Positions 10,201-18,932 of a stretch of DNA of 64,000 nucleotides are shown piece by piece; positions within the stretch are counted from its first letter, which is position 1; each line of letters opens with the position of its first letter. A program made the translations under genes and the position numbers. The DNA is from Bryobacterales bacterium KBS 96 (GTDB taxonomy: Bacteria > Acidobacteriota > Terriglobia > Bryobacterales > Bryobacteraceae). Location of the stretch: positions 376,729-440,728 of the forward strand of contig KB906767.1 in assembly GCA_000381625.1 (NCBI GenBank), written 5' to 3'. The notes beneath the pieces were generated by a model that was not told the DNA's origin, did not search any database, and saw only the letters and a list, made by a program, of their open reading frames with translations.

Positions 10201-10442
10201 AACTCGAAGTTGTGTTAACGACCGAAGCTCTTCCCGCTCAGAGTTTCAGAGCGGTCCGGCTGGAGGTGGAGACACCCTCTGGTCAAAACTACGAACTCTA
10301 CGAGCGGAACCTGCTGTTGAACGACTCTCCTTACACAGAGCGCATCCCGTTGGCCCACAACGACCCGAAAGGCCGCTGGCGGGTATCGATCCGGGATGTG
10401 ATGACCGGTCAGTTGCAGCAAACTTCGTTCAGTGTAGTGTAA
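7245..10442 (+). CDS. Large GH42-like (beta-galactosidase-like) protein with Tat signal
   Basis: A 1,065-residue protein starting with a Tat-type signal around RRGFLRTAFGAFSGA. A beta-sandwich segment (about 50-150) precedes a TIM-barrel region. That region has YNIADELGQGW and then CHSEYCTAKFAQYLRTLY, resembling the acid/base region and Cys-containing segment of GH42. A segment with YRVFIMPQSIAVGAEEIQQI and HAGGLLIADYRT matches the glutamine-amidotransferase-like trimerisation domain of GH42. Beta-sandwich domains finish the protein. The classic Asn-Glu acid/base pair appears as Asp-Glu (ADE), so activity and substrate are uncertain. It is divergent from the cytochrome/DUF1501 pair, with a 139-bp shared promoter region. 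Confidence 0.72.
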   Translation: MEIELNEDCSGNRRGFLRTAFGAFSGAVMTAQAQTPSAAESSGDARSAALVGRITLDRDVYGVGGVLNGELHFLHPPTSPIEAEWIDSLGRVVQALALPAPATSDNPLAFSLNLSAGLAYVNWIRIKVGGVPQLASKSFLLSPPREPWDDFHVISWAHYNDGVYDKLRNTGIDATIAGARSSNFSNVLDNNFRFYVEQMAWEVFSIYIKDRPLWYNVVNSFSTDRENLKLWVRKPCINDPKTDDYLRENLTRYVRDHKAFRPLYYNIADELGQGWQIKANDFCHSEYCTAKFAQYLRTLYRTPSQLSGAWQTGDEFLHWDDENQPGMHTDGDLMIAQTTTDGAFDAVAVAGLEAMYGSIARLNREWGTSLPEVSEPKSARERWAPAIAVIREARCVAKLDEKSLEQKMGTLEGLNERAGRTAEKPANFRTWTEVLTFVNRFYADLPKIRSTDGWNVTAWCDFRNFMDQTFADAVLRAAKICKAEDPDARCATEGGQSPFPFGWYNYEQVLRADDVIEPYNGGNNVEVIRSLKPSAIMVHTVGYQYTPGKQLTERDRLIQNRGRRPVWWSLFHAHRGTLIWDANLPDYQFVDPKTRQLTPAAETYSGVFKELRSGIGKLFVNAQRTHDGIAIHYSPPSDQIHWLLDNAKYARQWMLHNGSDRGSHAIAVRNSWTKLVEDLGLQYEFTSPEMIKAGKLNTGDYRVFIMPQSIAVGAEEIQQIRDFVHAGGLLIADYRTASMDEHGHDYGHGQLDDLFGIGRGKAQTSAQSISGVANEGSKHLDGTQLKLRVGDETIATTSGKALARSGDVPLIIVNHAGLGRTVFLNLEVSDYAYDRLQANSESSLPELLESILGEAKVHPRVRVLGDNGKRLPGTEVVIFRNGSVEHVAVFRNPQFDDGGWEDHPTMKAPGWAGSIDNSLLEKDAEITIEWKGARYVYDVRGRRELGSIESHKATLSPWEPLVLTLSTQPIPKLTMEVAPQMKAGGQLEVVLTTEALPAQSFRAVRLEVETPSGQNYELYERNLLLNDSPYTERIPLAHNDPKGRWRVSIRDVMTGQLQQTSFSVV

Positions 10443-10516
10443 GCGCGGCAAACCTAAGGGCGTAGCACTGCCGCGTTTTCGTCTGGCCACAGCGCACTTC
10501 GCTGTAAGATTCGTAA

Positions 10517-12253
10517 GTGATTCTCTTCCTGCTTTTGCTCTTCCCGTTGTTCGGGTACGCCGCGGACCGGAGCCCCTCGGTGGAGAGCGGATCTCAGGAA
10601 AGTATTACGGCGCCATCAGGGCCGCTCGTTATCAGCGATCGATGGCCGCAGGCGACAGACCTCGTCTCCTGGACCCGTGATGTGATGCGTCTGGAGCATC
10701 TCGAAAATGCATCGGAAACCGCGCAAGCGAGAGCGTTCTTCGAGTGGCTCCGGCTCTTCTCCCGCATGGCGGTCGGCGGAATGATTCAGCCGTTCGAGGG
10801 CGATTACGGCCACGAGGGCTACGTAACCGACGCGCACAAGACGCTGTTTGTCTACGGCTGGGGATATTGCGATACCACCAGCCGCATCGCCGAAGCTGCA
10901 TGGAAGGAGTACAAGAACGATTCGCGAGCAGCGGAACGTGTTTGCGTGCAGCATGCAGACGGCGGCTACCATACGATGTACCGCCTCTTCCTGAACGGCC
11001 GATATGCGGCATTCGATCCGCGTTATGGCTATTACCTGATCGATCACGATGCTCCCGATGCGAGGGTCCTCGATTGGGCGGAGGTCGGCGTCGATGCGAA
11101 TATTCTCAAAAACCGTGATTTTCGATACCGGAGCCGTCCGTTTTTTTAAATTTTCGGGCTGGAATGGGACCGGGCGCTCCTATTACAGCCCACTTACTTC
11201 AAGAATGAACGTGCGTGGCGCGCCGCGGGCTCGCCGAAAGAGTCTGTCTTTGGCAACAGCAAGTATCGGATGGGAACTCGTTTCCACGACATGTCCTTTC
11301 GGCTGCCCAGGGGCACTACCATCGAGCGTTTCTGGGATAACAGCGCGCGGGAGTTCTACGTGCCGGCGGCGAAAGTGGCGCAACGGGAGTGGCCCTTCCT
11401 GCCGTCGGGGCGTTTTTATCGTGTGACAGAAGCGTCATTGAACGGAAACTGACCTAAATACGACCCGAATTACGAGAGAGCCAAGCCTTATCTTGTCAGC
11501 GTTCCCTCCGGAGAGGGCTATAGCCCGGAAATGGCTGGCAAGCGAACGATTGGCCAGGCTTGGGGCCGAATCCGTTACACGCCGGACTTCCGCACCAACG
11601 CCTTCACCGACGCGCTTGCGCCAGGCTCAACTCTCGTTCGTGCAAATGCCGCGCCGTATCTGCGGCCTCGCGACATTCGTGGAGGAGGCGAGGCGATTTT
11701 CGATTTCTATAGCCCTTACGTTCTGGTCGATGGAACGCTGCGAGCGGAGCTGCTGGGGCAGGGCGCCAAGCTGGAAATTCGGACGCTCGAAGACAAGCTG
11801 ACGAGCCAAGCTGAGCCGGATCTCTGGTCTCAATGGCAGACAATCGCCTCGGCCGCCGGCGGCACAACCGTCCAACTAGGCCGGCCGAGGTATAACGGCA
11901 AAGACGTCAGTATCGACGGGAAATACCGCTTTCAAATCCGCGTTTCGGTCAGCGCCGACGCCCGCAGAACCGCAGCGGCCGGCTTGAAAAATTTGAGCCT
12001 AGAGATGTACTTCGAAAATGGAATCATGTCGATTCCGCAGATTTTCCCTGGAGCGAACACCATTGATTTCAGGTTGAAAGATGCTGATCGTTTGCAAGGG
12101 CCCGTGCGGATCACATATACCTATGAGACCGCCTCGGGAGAGCGATCGCAAACGAATGTGCTCCGCGCTTCGGATTTTCATGGCGACGCCGCTCAATATT
12201 CGTTCGAAGCGCCCACGCTGATTCGCTGCAAATCTCTGGCGATTGCCTACTGA
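10517..12253 (+). pseudogene. Transglutaminase-like protein gene interrupted by two in-frame stops
   Basis: One reading frame of 578 codons runs from GTG 10517 to the stop at 12253, broken only by TAA at 11147-11149 (codon 211) and TGA at 11450-11452 (codon 312). There is no frameshift, and the frame stays protein-like between and after the stops (GLEWDRALLLQPTYFKN, then FHDMSFRLPRG, then PKYDPNYERAKPYLVS). The N-terminal part has a signal peptide and a transglutaminase-like triad: Cys118 in GWGYCDTTS, His152 in GGYHTMYR and Asp167 in AAFDPRYGYY. The first piece alone keeps the catalytic core (210 aa). Alternatives are sequencing error, readthrough, or separate expression of the pieces. The poly-T run at the first stop does not lead into a better frame. 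Confidence 0.75.
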
Positions 12254-12444
12254 ACGCGTGAAATCAGCCGGTTTGCATTGCGCTACAACTTTCGATCCCA
12301 AAGTGATACATTCACATTTTTTCGTAGCCGAGGACGTCTCCAGGGGTTTTCTTGCCCAATGAAACTAAGTATGCTTGAGGGTGCCGTTAAACATCGAAGT
12401 CGCGCAGAATTACTGTGCGCGTATGTCTTATAGAGAGGGCTACC

Positions 12445-13743
12445 ATGAACGAGCAGAAACCAGACCGCCGGGTGTTCCTGAAATCGGCGGGGGCGGCATT
12501 GACGACGTCGCTCTTCACGGGCAATATGAAGGGCGCAAACGACCGGATTACAGCGGGTTTCATTGGCATCGGCGTGATGGGGTCGGCCAATCTGGAAGTG
12601 GCTTTGAAGCACGGAGTGGAGGTGGAGGCTGTTTGCGATGTCTATCAACCGCACCTCGAACAAGCCGCTGCCATGGTGGCCGGCGCCGGCCAAAAAGCAA
12701 AACAGGTTAAAGATTTTCGCGAGGTCCTGGCAGACAAGTCAATCGATCTGGTCTGTATCTCGACACCGGACCATTGGCACCCCTACATCATGGTCGAAGC
12801 CTGCAAGGCGGGCAAGGACGTTTATGTCGAAAAGCCAGTCTGCGTGGCGATTGACGAAGGAATCAAAATGGTCGAGGCCGCACGAAAATACAACCGCGTC
12901 GTGCAAGCAGGCACATGGCAGCGGTCGGGCCAGCACTTCCAAAAAGCGTGTGAGATTGTGCGCAGCGGACAATTGGGAAAAGTGACCTTCGTCCGCACTT
13001 GGATTTATTCAAATGAGCCGCAGGCAGGGATCGGCAATCCACCGGATTCGGCGCCTCCTTCCGGACTCGATTGGAATCTCTGGTTGGGGCCAGCGCCCAA
13101 GCGCCCCTTTAATCCGAACCGTTTTGGCGTTTATCCTCACGCCTATTCTTATTTTCGGTGGTTCTGGGATTATGCTGGAGGGCAGCTTACGGATTCAGGC
13201 GTCCATATGATCGATATCGTCCAAATGGCGTTTGACGAGGCGATGCCGAAGGCTGTCACGGGAACCGGCGGCAAACTCTGGTTTACGGACGACCGGGAGA
13301 CGCCGGACACGATGCAGGTGTCCTATGAGTACCCCGGATTCGTCGGTTCCTGGGAGCACCGCTGCAACAACACGGATAAAAGCGACACCGGGCCTTTTGG
13401 GATTACGTTCTACGGCACTCGAGGAAGCTTATACGTGGATCGCAGTCTCTATCGCGTAACACCCGAGAAGGGATCTGATCTCGAAGCATCCGAAATGAAA
13501 CGCGTCACCGATCCTCATCCGCTGCACTGGACCAATTTCCTCGAGTGCGTCAAATCACGTCAACGCCCGAATAGTGATATCGAAAAATGCTTTCGGTCTT
13601 CCGCTACGTCTCTACTTGGCAACGTCGCGTATCGCAGCCGCTCGCGCGTGGATTGGGATGACGAACGCAAGGTCGTTCTGCAAAGCGAGGCCCAAAAGTA
13701 TCTGACTCGCGAGTACCGCAGCCCTTGGAAACTCGAAGTTTAA
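12445..13743 (+). CDS. Gfo/Idh/MocA oxidoreductase, Tat-exported
   Basis: A 432-residue NAD(P)-dependent sugar or inositol dehydrogenase-like protein. After a Tat signal (RRVFLKSAGAALTTSLF) comes the Rossmann motif GFIGIGVMGSANL. STPDHWHPYIMVEACKAGK and VEKPVCVAIDEG (the catalytic-lysine EKP) follow, then the C-terminal Gfo/Idh domain with GGQLTDSGVHMIDIVQ. GAGAGGG lies 6 nt before ATG 12445, which decides the start over an upstream in-frame ATG at 12421. A sugar isomerase/epimerase gene follows after 37 bp, so the two are probably co-transcribed for oxidation and isomerisation of an uncommon carbohydrate in the periplasm. The substrate cannot be read from the sequence. Confidence 0.9.
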   Translation: MNEQKPDRRVFLKSAGAALTTSLFTGNMKGANDRITAGFIGIGVMGSANLEVALKHGVEVEAVCDVYQPHLEQAAAMVAGAGQKAKQVKDFREVLADKSIDLVCISTPDHWHPYIMVEACKAGKDVYVEKPVCVAIDEGIKMVEAARKYNRVVQAGTWQRSGQHFQKACEIVRSGQLGKVTFVRTWIYSNEPQAGIGNPPDSAPPSGLDWNLWLGPAPKRPFNPNRFGVYPHAYSYFRWFWDYAGGQLTDSGVHMIDIVQMAFDEAMPKAVTGTGGKLWFTDDRETPDTMQVSYEYPGFVGSWEHRCNNTDKSDTGPFGITFYGTRGSLYVDRSLYRVTPEKGSDLEASEMKRVTDPHPLHWTNFLECVKSRQRPNSDIEKCFRSSATSLLGNVAYRSRSRVDWDDERKVVLQSEAQKYLTREYRSPWKLEV

Positions 13744-13780
13744 CGCGAACTCCGAAATAGCGCCTCTACAGTATCAACGC

Positions 13781-14626
13781 ATGATCTCACGACGTATATT
13801 TCTCGCCGGCGCGATTTCCGCCGCGCCTGCGATCGCGAAACAGAAGCTCTCGATACGCATAGGTCTCCAGATTTATAGCCTTCGCCGAGAGGCTCAGAAG
13901 GATCTGCCCGCTACGCTCGCGACGATTCGCAGATTTGGTTTCGACGAGGTTGAGGTGTCCGCCCTGTACGGGCACAGCGCGGCCGAATTCCGCCGGCTGC
14001 TCGACAATAACGGACTGAAGGCAACGTCGATGATGGCGGCCTATGACAGACTTGCGAAGGAGATTCGCTCCGTTGCGGACGACGCCCACACGCTAGGTGC
14101 TGAATACGTGGTGGCATCCACCGTTCCTCACAGCCACAAAAAAATGGCTCTCGACGATATCCAGCACGCTGCCGAAAACCTCAATGGCTTCGGAGAGAAG
14201 CTTGCCGGCTCCCGACTGCATTGCTGCTATCACATACACGGCATCGAATTCGAAGAATCCGCGGATGGCACTCTGTTCGATACTCTTGCGAAGAGCACGA
14301 ACCCAAAATTCGCCAATTTTGAAATGGATATTTTCTGGATAGTATATGCCTATCAGGACCCTGTGAAATTGCTGCACCGTTATCCCGGGCGGTTCCCCCT
14401 GATGCATATCAAAGACATCCGGAAGGGCATTGCTCTGGGCGGTTCCCCGGGAGACGTGTTGGAGGAAGATAGTGTGCCGCTCGGCAAAGGAATCGTGGAT
14501 ATTCCTGCAACATTACGCGCGGCGAAGGAAACCGGCGTCCGCCACTATTATGTCGAGGACGAAGCTGTCGACGCCGACCGGCAGATACCGGAGAGCTTGC
14601 GGTATCTCAATAACCTGCGGGTCTAG
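13781..14626 (+). CDS. Sugar phosphate isomerase/epimerase (xylose isomerase-like TIM barrel), exported
   Basis: A 281-residue AP-endonuclease-2/xylose-isomerase-like barrel with a short Tat-like signal (SRRIFLAGAISAAPAIA). Barrel features include GLQIYSLRREAQKD, FGFDEVEVSALYG, CCYHIHGIEF and FPLMHIKDIRKG, where Glu, His and Asp residues usually bind a divalent metal. It lies 37 bp after the Gfo/Idh/MocA gene. Such pairs are common in acidobacteria and planctomycetes. The exact substrate is unknown. Confidence 0.85.
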   Translation: MISRRIFLAGAISAAPAIAKQKLSIRIGLQIYSLRREAQKDLPATLATIRRFGFDEVEVSALYGHSAAEFRRLLDNNGLKATSMMAAYDRLAKEIRSVADDAHTLGAEYVVASTVPHSHKKMALDDIQHAAENLNGFGEKLAGSRLHCCYHIHGIEFEESADGTLFDTLAKSTNPKFANFEMDIFWIVYAYQDPVKLLHRYPGRFPLMHIKDIRKGIALGGSPGDVLEEDSVPLGKGIVDIPATLRAAKETGVRHYYVEDEAVDADRQIPESLRYLNNLRV

Positions 14627-14838
14627 CCGATTCCAAATTTTTCACACCATCGCTTTACTGGACGTCTTCAACAGTGCAGGATCATAATCGACGGTATCTC
14701 AGACGCACTACACCAGTCCGTTCGAAATTTTTAATAGCCTTCGCAGCAAACGCCGTGACCCTCTCGGCTCATGCAACTATTAACGTCGACATCCTCGTAC
14801 TGCTCCCCAATTTCTTGTAACTTCAGAACAGTGATGTC

Positions 14839-15651
14839 ATGAATCCGAAGCCGCCCTTACCCCGCATATATCTGATCGCGACAATGTTGGGCTCTCTCAT
14901 TGCCAGCGCCGCCCCGGCCCAGAACGGATCGCTTGCGGAGGCATACAAGATCATCTCGTCAAAGCAATTCGTCGACCTTACGCATTCCTTCAGTCCGGCG
15001 ACGCCGGTGTGGAAGGGCTTTGGCCCGGCGACTGTTTCGGGCGCCGCGGACCCTGACAGCGGGCGGCCATACACCATCGCTAAGGATGGTTTTCGCGCCT
15101 CTTTCTACTCGATGGTCGGGCAATACGGCACCCATATCGACCCGCCGGCGCATTTCGACCCAAACGGCATGACTGTCGACGAGATTCCGCTCAAACAGAT
15201 GATCCTGCCGCTCGTGGTTTTCGATATAACGCCGAAACTCAAGGAAGATCCAAATCACGCGCTCACGGTTGCCGACATCAAGGACTGGGAGCGTAGGCAT
15301 GGCCGGGTGCCGGCGGGATGTTTTGCCGCGCTGCGTACCGACATGTATAAGGATTGGAATACGAACCTGGAGCGCTTCAAACGCTATCCGTTCCCGGCCT
15401 GGTCCTTCGATGCGATCAGGTTCCTGTACCAGCAACGGGGCATCGTGGCCAACGGACACGAATCGATGGATACCGACACCAGCAAAAACTTGGCCTCCGA
15501 GAAATGGCTTTTGACTCACGGTCACTGGCAGATCGAAGCGATGGCCCATCTCGATAAGGCGCCGGCAGTGGGAGCGTTAATCGTCGTGACCTGGCCAAAG
15601 CCTCGGCACGGTCTCGGTTTTCCGGCGCGGGCGTTCGCGATTTTGCCCTGA
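14839..15651 (+). CDS. Cyclase-family (kynurenine formamidase-like) metal hydrolase, exported
   Basis: The 270-residue protein carries a signal peptide (to about residue 27) and the PF04199 signature: VDLTHSFSPATPVW, then GTHIDPPAHF with His99, Asp101 and His105 as metal ligands. The family includes formamidases, isatin hydrolase and other amide or lactone hydrolases that use Mn or Zn. The gene stands alone with 210 bp of upstream space. No tryptophan-catabolism genes are nearby, so I do not assign kynurenine formamidase specificity. Confidence 0.88.
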   Translation: MNPKPPLPRIYLIATMLGSLIASAAPAQNGSLAEAYKIISSKQFVDLTHSFSPATPVWKGFGPATVSGAADPDSGRPYTIAKDGFRASFYSMVGQYGTHIDPPAHFDPNGMTVDEIPLKQMILPLVVFDITPKLKEDPNHALTVADIKDWERRHGRVPAGCFAALRTDMYKDWNTNLERFKRYPFPAWSFDAIRFLYQQRGIVANGHESMDTDTSKNLASEKWLLTHGHWQIEAMAHLDKAPAVGALIVVTWPKPRHGLGFPARAFAILP

Positions 15652-15781
15652 TAAACCGATTTGAATGGGAGTTCGGGATGTAGAGAAAACCGGCGCGAAG
15701 ATGTAGGCCGAGTCGTATTGCAATCCAAATTTGCATGTAAACTAATTAGGCGGTTTTCGCGCTCGCCAGGGAGATTTCACC

Positions 15782-16456
15782 ATGAGCAGCATAGGTATCG
15801 TTCACACAGAAACGCCTGCCCTTACCGAGGAGCAGTGCAAGGAACTGAAATTGAGATTGAACGAAAATTGGCACGAGCTGACAATCGGTGGAAAGAGTGG
15901 AGGGCAAAAGCAGATCGGGGATGATGAAATGCGCGCTTACCTCGATTCCATTCGCTTCCGGGACGCCACTCCCGGAGGATCCTTTGAGATCGCGTTTGCG
16001 CCCAAAAAGGATTGGCCCATTTACAAGGTGCCGATCGGCCTGCTGCCAAGAAGCCTATCCCGACTGATCCGAGAGATTCGGGATGAATGGTCGGTCGTGG
16101 ACAAATCGGCTCTTAAGACAAGCCTCACGCCCCCAGAGCATGGCGGCATGAGAGCCTGGCACCAAAACGAGAATGGCATGCTTCCCGTACAGGAGAGCGC
16201 ACCGGGGTGGAACGCGTCGAAAGCATCCAAGTATCAGAGTTACATCGAGGAAAACAAGGGACTGCCATCAAAACAAGTGAAAAAAGGCATCGACCAGAAG
16301 TACACCGGTTATGTCGAATTTACGCTCAGTACGTGGCGAAGCACACAAGGACGCTTGGTTTACGACTATTACAACAACGCTTTCTTCCTAACGCCTGGCC
16401 ACTATGCCGCGGGCGACTTCAGCAGGAATGCGTTTTACTACGTAGTCTGCGATTAG
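15782..16456 (+). CDS. Unrecognised protein, 224 aa
   Basis: I do not recognise the family. The protein is soluble, with no signal peptide or membrane segment. The N-terminal third is charged and helical (LTEEQCKELKLRLNENWHEL) and the middle has an amphipathic region rich in Arg and Lys. The C-terminal 50 residues are aromatic and beta-rich (YTGYVEFTLSTWRS, then LVYDYYNNAFFLTPGHY). GGGAGA lies about 8 nt before ATG 15782. Coding status is supported by the ribosome-binding site and uninterrupted frame. It stands alone between a cyclase and a mutarotase-like gene. Confidence 0.7.
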   Translation: MSSIGIVHTETPALTEEQCKELKLRLNENWHELTIGGKSGGQKQIGDDEMRAYLDSIRFRDATPGGSFEIAFAPKKDWPIYKVPIGLLPRSLSRLIREIRDEWSVVDKSALKTSLTPPEHGGMRAWHQNENGMLPVQESAPGWNASKASKYQSYIEENKGLPSKQVKKGIDQKYTGYVEFTLSTWRSTQGRLVYDYYNNAFFLTPGHYAAGDFSRNAFYYVVCD

Positions 16457-16619
16457 CACTTCATTAACCTCGAATTGAACGACAGGGCCCGCTCACCTTC
16501 GCGGAGCGGATCATGAGCGCGCATGCGCTCACGCGCAATCATGAAACGGCCCATTGGCTTGCACTGAACCCCGATCGTCAGGAGGGGACGTCCTCGTTAG
16601 CAAGTCCACTCACTCTGAT

Positions 16620-17789
16620 ATGCTCAACCGCGTGCGCAAATTTAGGTTTGTCCCGGTACTTGCTTTTGTCGCGGTCGCATGGTCGCAAGGATTGCTCCAA
16701 AATCAAACGTTCGAAGGGTATCCGGCGGTTGTTCTTTCCAACTCCAAGCTTGAATTGACAATCATGACGAAGGGCAGCACGCTTGCAAGCGTGATACTGG
16801 CCGACGACAGCGAAAAGCTCAACCCGCTGTGGAATCCCATGCGTATGGCGCGCGAACTTGGACGTCCGGTAAAGTTCGACGGCGGGGCGGGACTCTTCGT
16901 TTGCGTGGATGGTTTTGGGCCAGTTTCCCCGGCGGAACGCGCTGCCGGGTTGCCGGGCCATGGCGAAGCTCATACGGAAACATTCGCGGTTCATTCCGAA
17001 CGTCAGGGCTCAAGCACGTCAGTGACGTTAGCGGCAAAGCTTCCAATCGTGCAGGAGGCATTTACACGCACATTTCGCGTGATTGACGGCGAAAACGTAG
17101 TTTACGTAGACAGTGAACTGGAGAATCTGATGGGCTTCGATAGACCTGTCAACTGGGCCGAGCACGCGACGATTGGCTCGCCGTTTCTCGAACCCGGCGT
17201 CACGGTGGTGGACGTTTCCGGCTCGCGGTCCCAGACGCGGCCCTATTCGCGGGCCAATTTCGGCGATATAGAACGGCGGCTCACGTCAGGGCAGGATTTT
17301 ACGTGGCCTATGGCTCCGGGCCTGGACGGCAAACTAATCGATCTTCGCCGAACGCCGGAACATCCGCATTTCTTAGATCACGCAGTCACGCTGCTCGATC
17401 CAAACCGTGAATTGGAGTGGGTGACGGCAATCAATCCGAAGAAGCAATTGATGATCGGGTACGTGTTCAAACGAGCCGATTATCCCTGGCTTCAGTATTG
17501 GGGGGATTACCCTCCGACGCAGAAAATGGCGCGCGGAATGGAATTCGCTACGCAGCCCTACGACGTGCCGCGGCGGGAAGCGATCAGCACCGGGAAGATG
17601 TTTGACACACCGACTTATCGTTGGCTTCCGGCGAAATCGAAAATCAGGACACGGTTTTTGCTTTTCTATATCGGTGTCCCTGAAGGCTTCAATAAAGTGG
17701 ACGACGTGACGATGAAGAACGGCCAGATCGTGATTACAGACCGGTCGGCGAAAAAGCAAGTTACGCTGGCGGCCGCGGAAAAGCTGTAA
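16620..17789 (+). CDS. Secreted aldose-1-epimerase-like (galactose mutarotase fold) protein
   Basis: A 389-residue protein with a hydrophobic N-terminus (VLAFVAVAWSQG). Its beta-strand pattern fits the galactose-mutarotase superfamily: FEGYPAVVLSNSKLELTIMTKGSTLASV, LNPLWNPMR, then VNWAEHATIGSPFL with a conserved His, and a long C-terminal beta domain. I chose ATG 16620 because it places the signal peptide at the N-terminus; upstream in-frame codons before it offer no better start. It could be a carbohydrate epimerase or a non-catalytic carbohydrate-binding homologue. It converges with the following isomerase gene, leaving 17 bp between them. Confidence 0.7.
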   Translation: MLNRVRKFRFVPVLAFVAVAWSQGLLQNQTFEGYPAVVLSNSKLELTIMTKGSTLASVILADDSEKLNPLWNPMRMARELGRPVKFDGGAGLFVCVDGFGPVSPAERAAGLPGHGEAHTETFAVHSERQGSSTSVTLAAKLPIVQEAFTRTFRVIDGENVVYVDSELENLMGFDRPVNWAEHATIGSPFLEPGVTVVDVSGSRSQTRPYSRANFGDIERRLTSGQDFTWPMAPGLDGKLIDLRRTPEHPHFLDHAVTLLDPNRELEWVTAINPKKQLMIGYVFKRADYPWLQYWGDYPPTQKMARGMEFATQPYDVPRREAISTGKMFDTPTYRWLPAKSKIRTRFLLFYIGVPEGFNKVDDVTMKNGQIVITDRSAKKQVTLAAAEKL

Positions 17790-17806
17790 CGATTTTGAGT
17801 AAGCCC

Positions 17807-18835
17807 CTATAGCGTGGCTACCAACTTCTTCGTGTAGGCAAGACTCTCTTCCAATGCCTGGCGTTCACGCGCTGCCTCATTGCTGGCCTCCCAAGGTTCT
17901 TCTTTGTAGGGCTTTCCACGCTCGGCGATCTCCAGGTAGCGCACAAATTCCCACGCCGGCGTCTGCCGGTAGGCATCCCAAAATCCTGGATCCCGATATG
18001 GAAAGATCCTCGGGCCAAGTAGAATCGATTCCATCGAAAGAACCCTGCCGGGACAGAGTTCAACATATTTGCGGACATATGAATCGATATCGACGTTACC
18101 GCGGCCCATTTGCACCCATGTAACGGCCGTCCCTTTCGGCACGTTCCAGACCGCGCTGTCTCGAACGTGGCTGGTCAGCACATAGGGATGCAGAACTTCC
18201 AACGTCAAGTGCGGATCTTCTAGCGTCCAAAGCGGATTGCCGGAATCGAGGCAAACACCAACAAATTCCGGCCCGGCTTTCTCGATCAAGGTTTTGAGCT
18301 CACGAGCTTGCATGTCGCCCGCATGATTCTCGATGGCTATTTTGATGCCTTCGCCCGTTGCTTTTGAACGAATATTTCGCAGAACTTGGGCGGTGTCGTC
18401 GATGTGCTTCTCAATTGGCCCTGGCCGGCGGTCATCCGCGCTCCCAAGAACCGCGCGGACGATCGGAGAACCAATTGTCTTTGCGGAATCGATCATCCGC
18501 GTCAACTGCTGCTCAGCGGTCCCTTGCGAGGGATCGAACATCTTCGAACTCGGGCAAATCGATTTCATCCCGATTTCAAGTTGAAGGCCCAGCTCGCCGG
18601 CATGTTCCCGAACCTTCCGAAGATTTTCCGGGTCGAGGCTGCCAAGAAATCTGATTTCTGAAAAGTGCACCACCTGCACGCGGCGAGCCGCGCAGTAATC
18701 CAGATATTGAAATGGCGTCCATTTCTGAGAACGCAGGCTGAAGATATCGATGCCCAACTTCACATTCAAACTAGATTTCGACATAGCTGCAAGGGGAGTC
18801 GCGGCGGTAAGTGCAACGAATTCACGGCGATTCAT
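17807..18835 (-). CDS. Sugar phosphate isomerase/epimerase (TIM barrel), exported
   Basis: A 342-residue xylose-isomerase-like barrel with a Tat-like N-terminus (NRREFVALTAATPLAAM). It shows KLGIDIFSLRSQ, VVHFSEIRFLG, IKIAIENHAGD (metal-binding Glu), VGVCLDSGNPLW and TSHVRDSAVW (metal-binding His). The last ~50 residues form a charged helical tail (EAARERQALEESLAYTKK). It is the third gene of a unit with the Gfo/Idh/MocA gene at 19397 and the cupin at 18933. The unit resembles keto-sugar or inositol modification modules of this phylum; the substrate is not determined. Confidence 0.87.
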   Translation of the reverse strand: MNRREFVALTAATPLAAMSKSSLNVKLGIDIFSLRSQKWTPFQYLDYCAARRVQVVHFSEIRFLGSLDPENLRKVREHAGELGLQLEIGMKSICPSSKMFDPSQGTAEQQLTRMIDSAKTIGSPIVRAVLGSADDRRPGPIEKHIDDTAQVLRNIRSKATGEGIKIAIENHAGDMQARELKTLIEKAGPEFVGVCLDSGNPLWTLEDPHLTLEVLHPYVLTSHVRDSAVWNVPKGTAVTWVQMGRGNVDIDSYVRKYVELCPGRVLSMESILLGPRIFPYRDPGFWDAYRQTPAWEFVRYLEIAERGKPYKEEPWEASNEAARERQALEESLAYTKKLVATL

Positions 18836-18932
18836 AGTGACCAGAATGGTAGCGAGCGAGCAGAGTCATTATCTCGCATGACAACAGTAATGTTCAGTCC
18901 CGGTGTGCGCCCGTAAGGAGAAAAAAGACGAA

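Noticed and set aside
11141-11150. T-run frameshift or slippage explaining the stop at 11147
   Set aside because: Seven T residues precede the stop, but the frame reached by slipping soon becomes rich in Arg and Ser and unlike a protein. The original frame remains protein-like to 12253, so nonsense change explains the data better.
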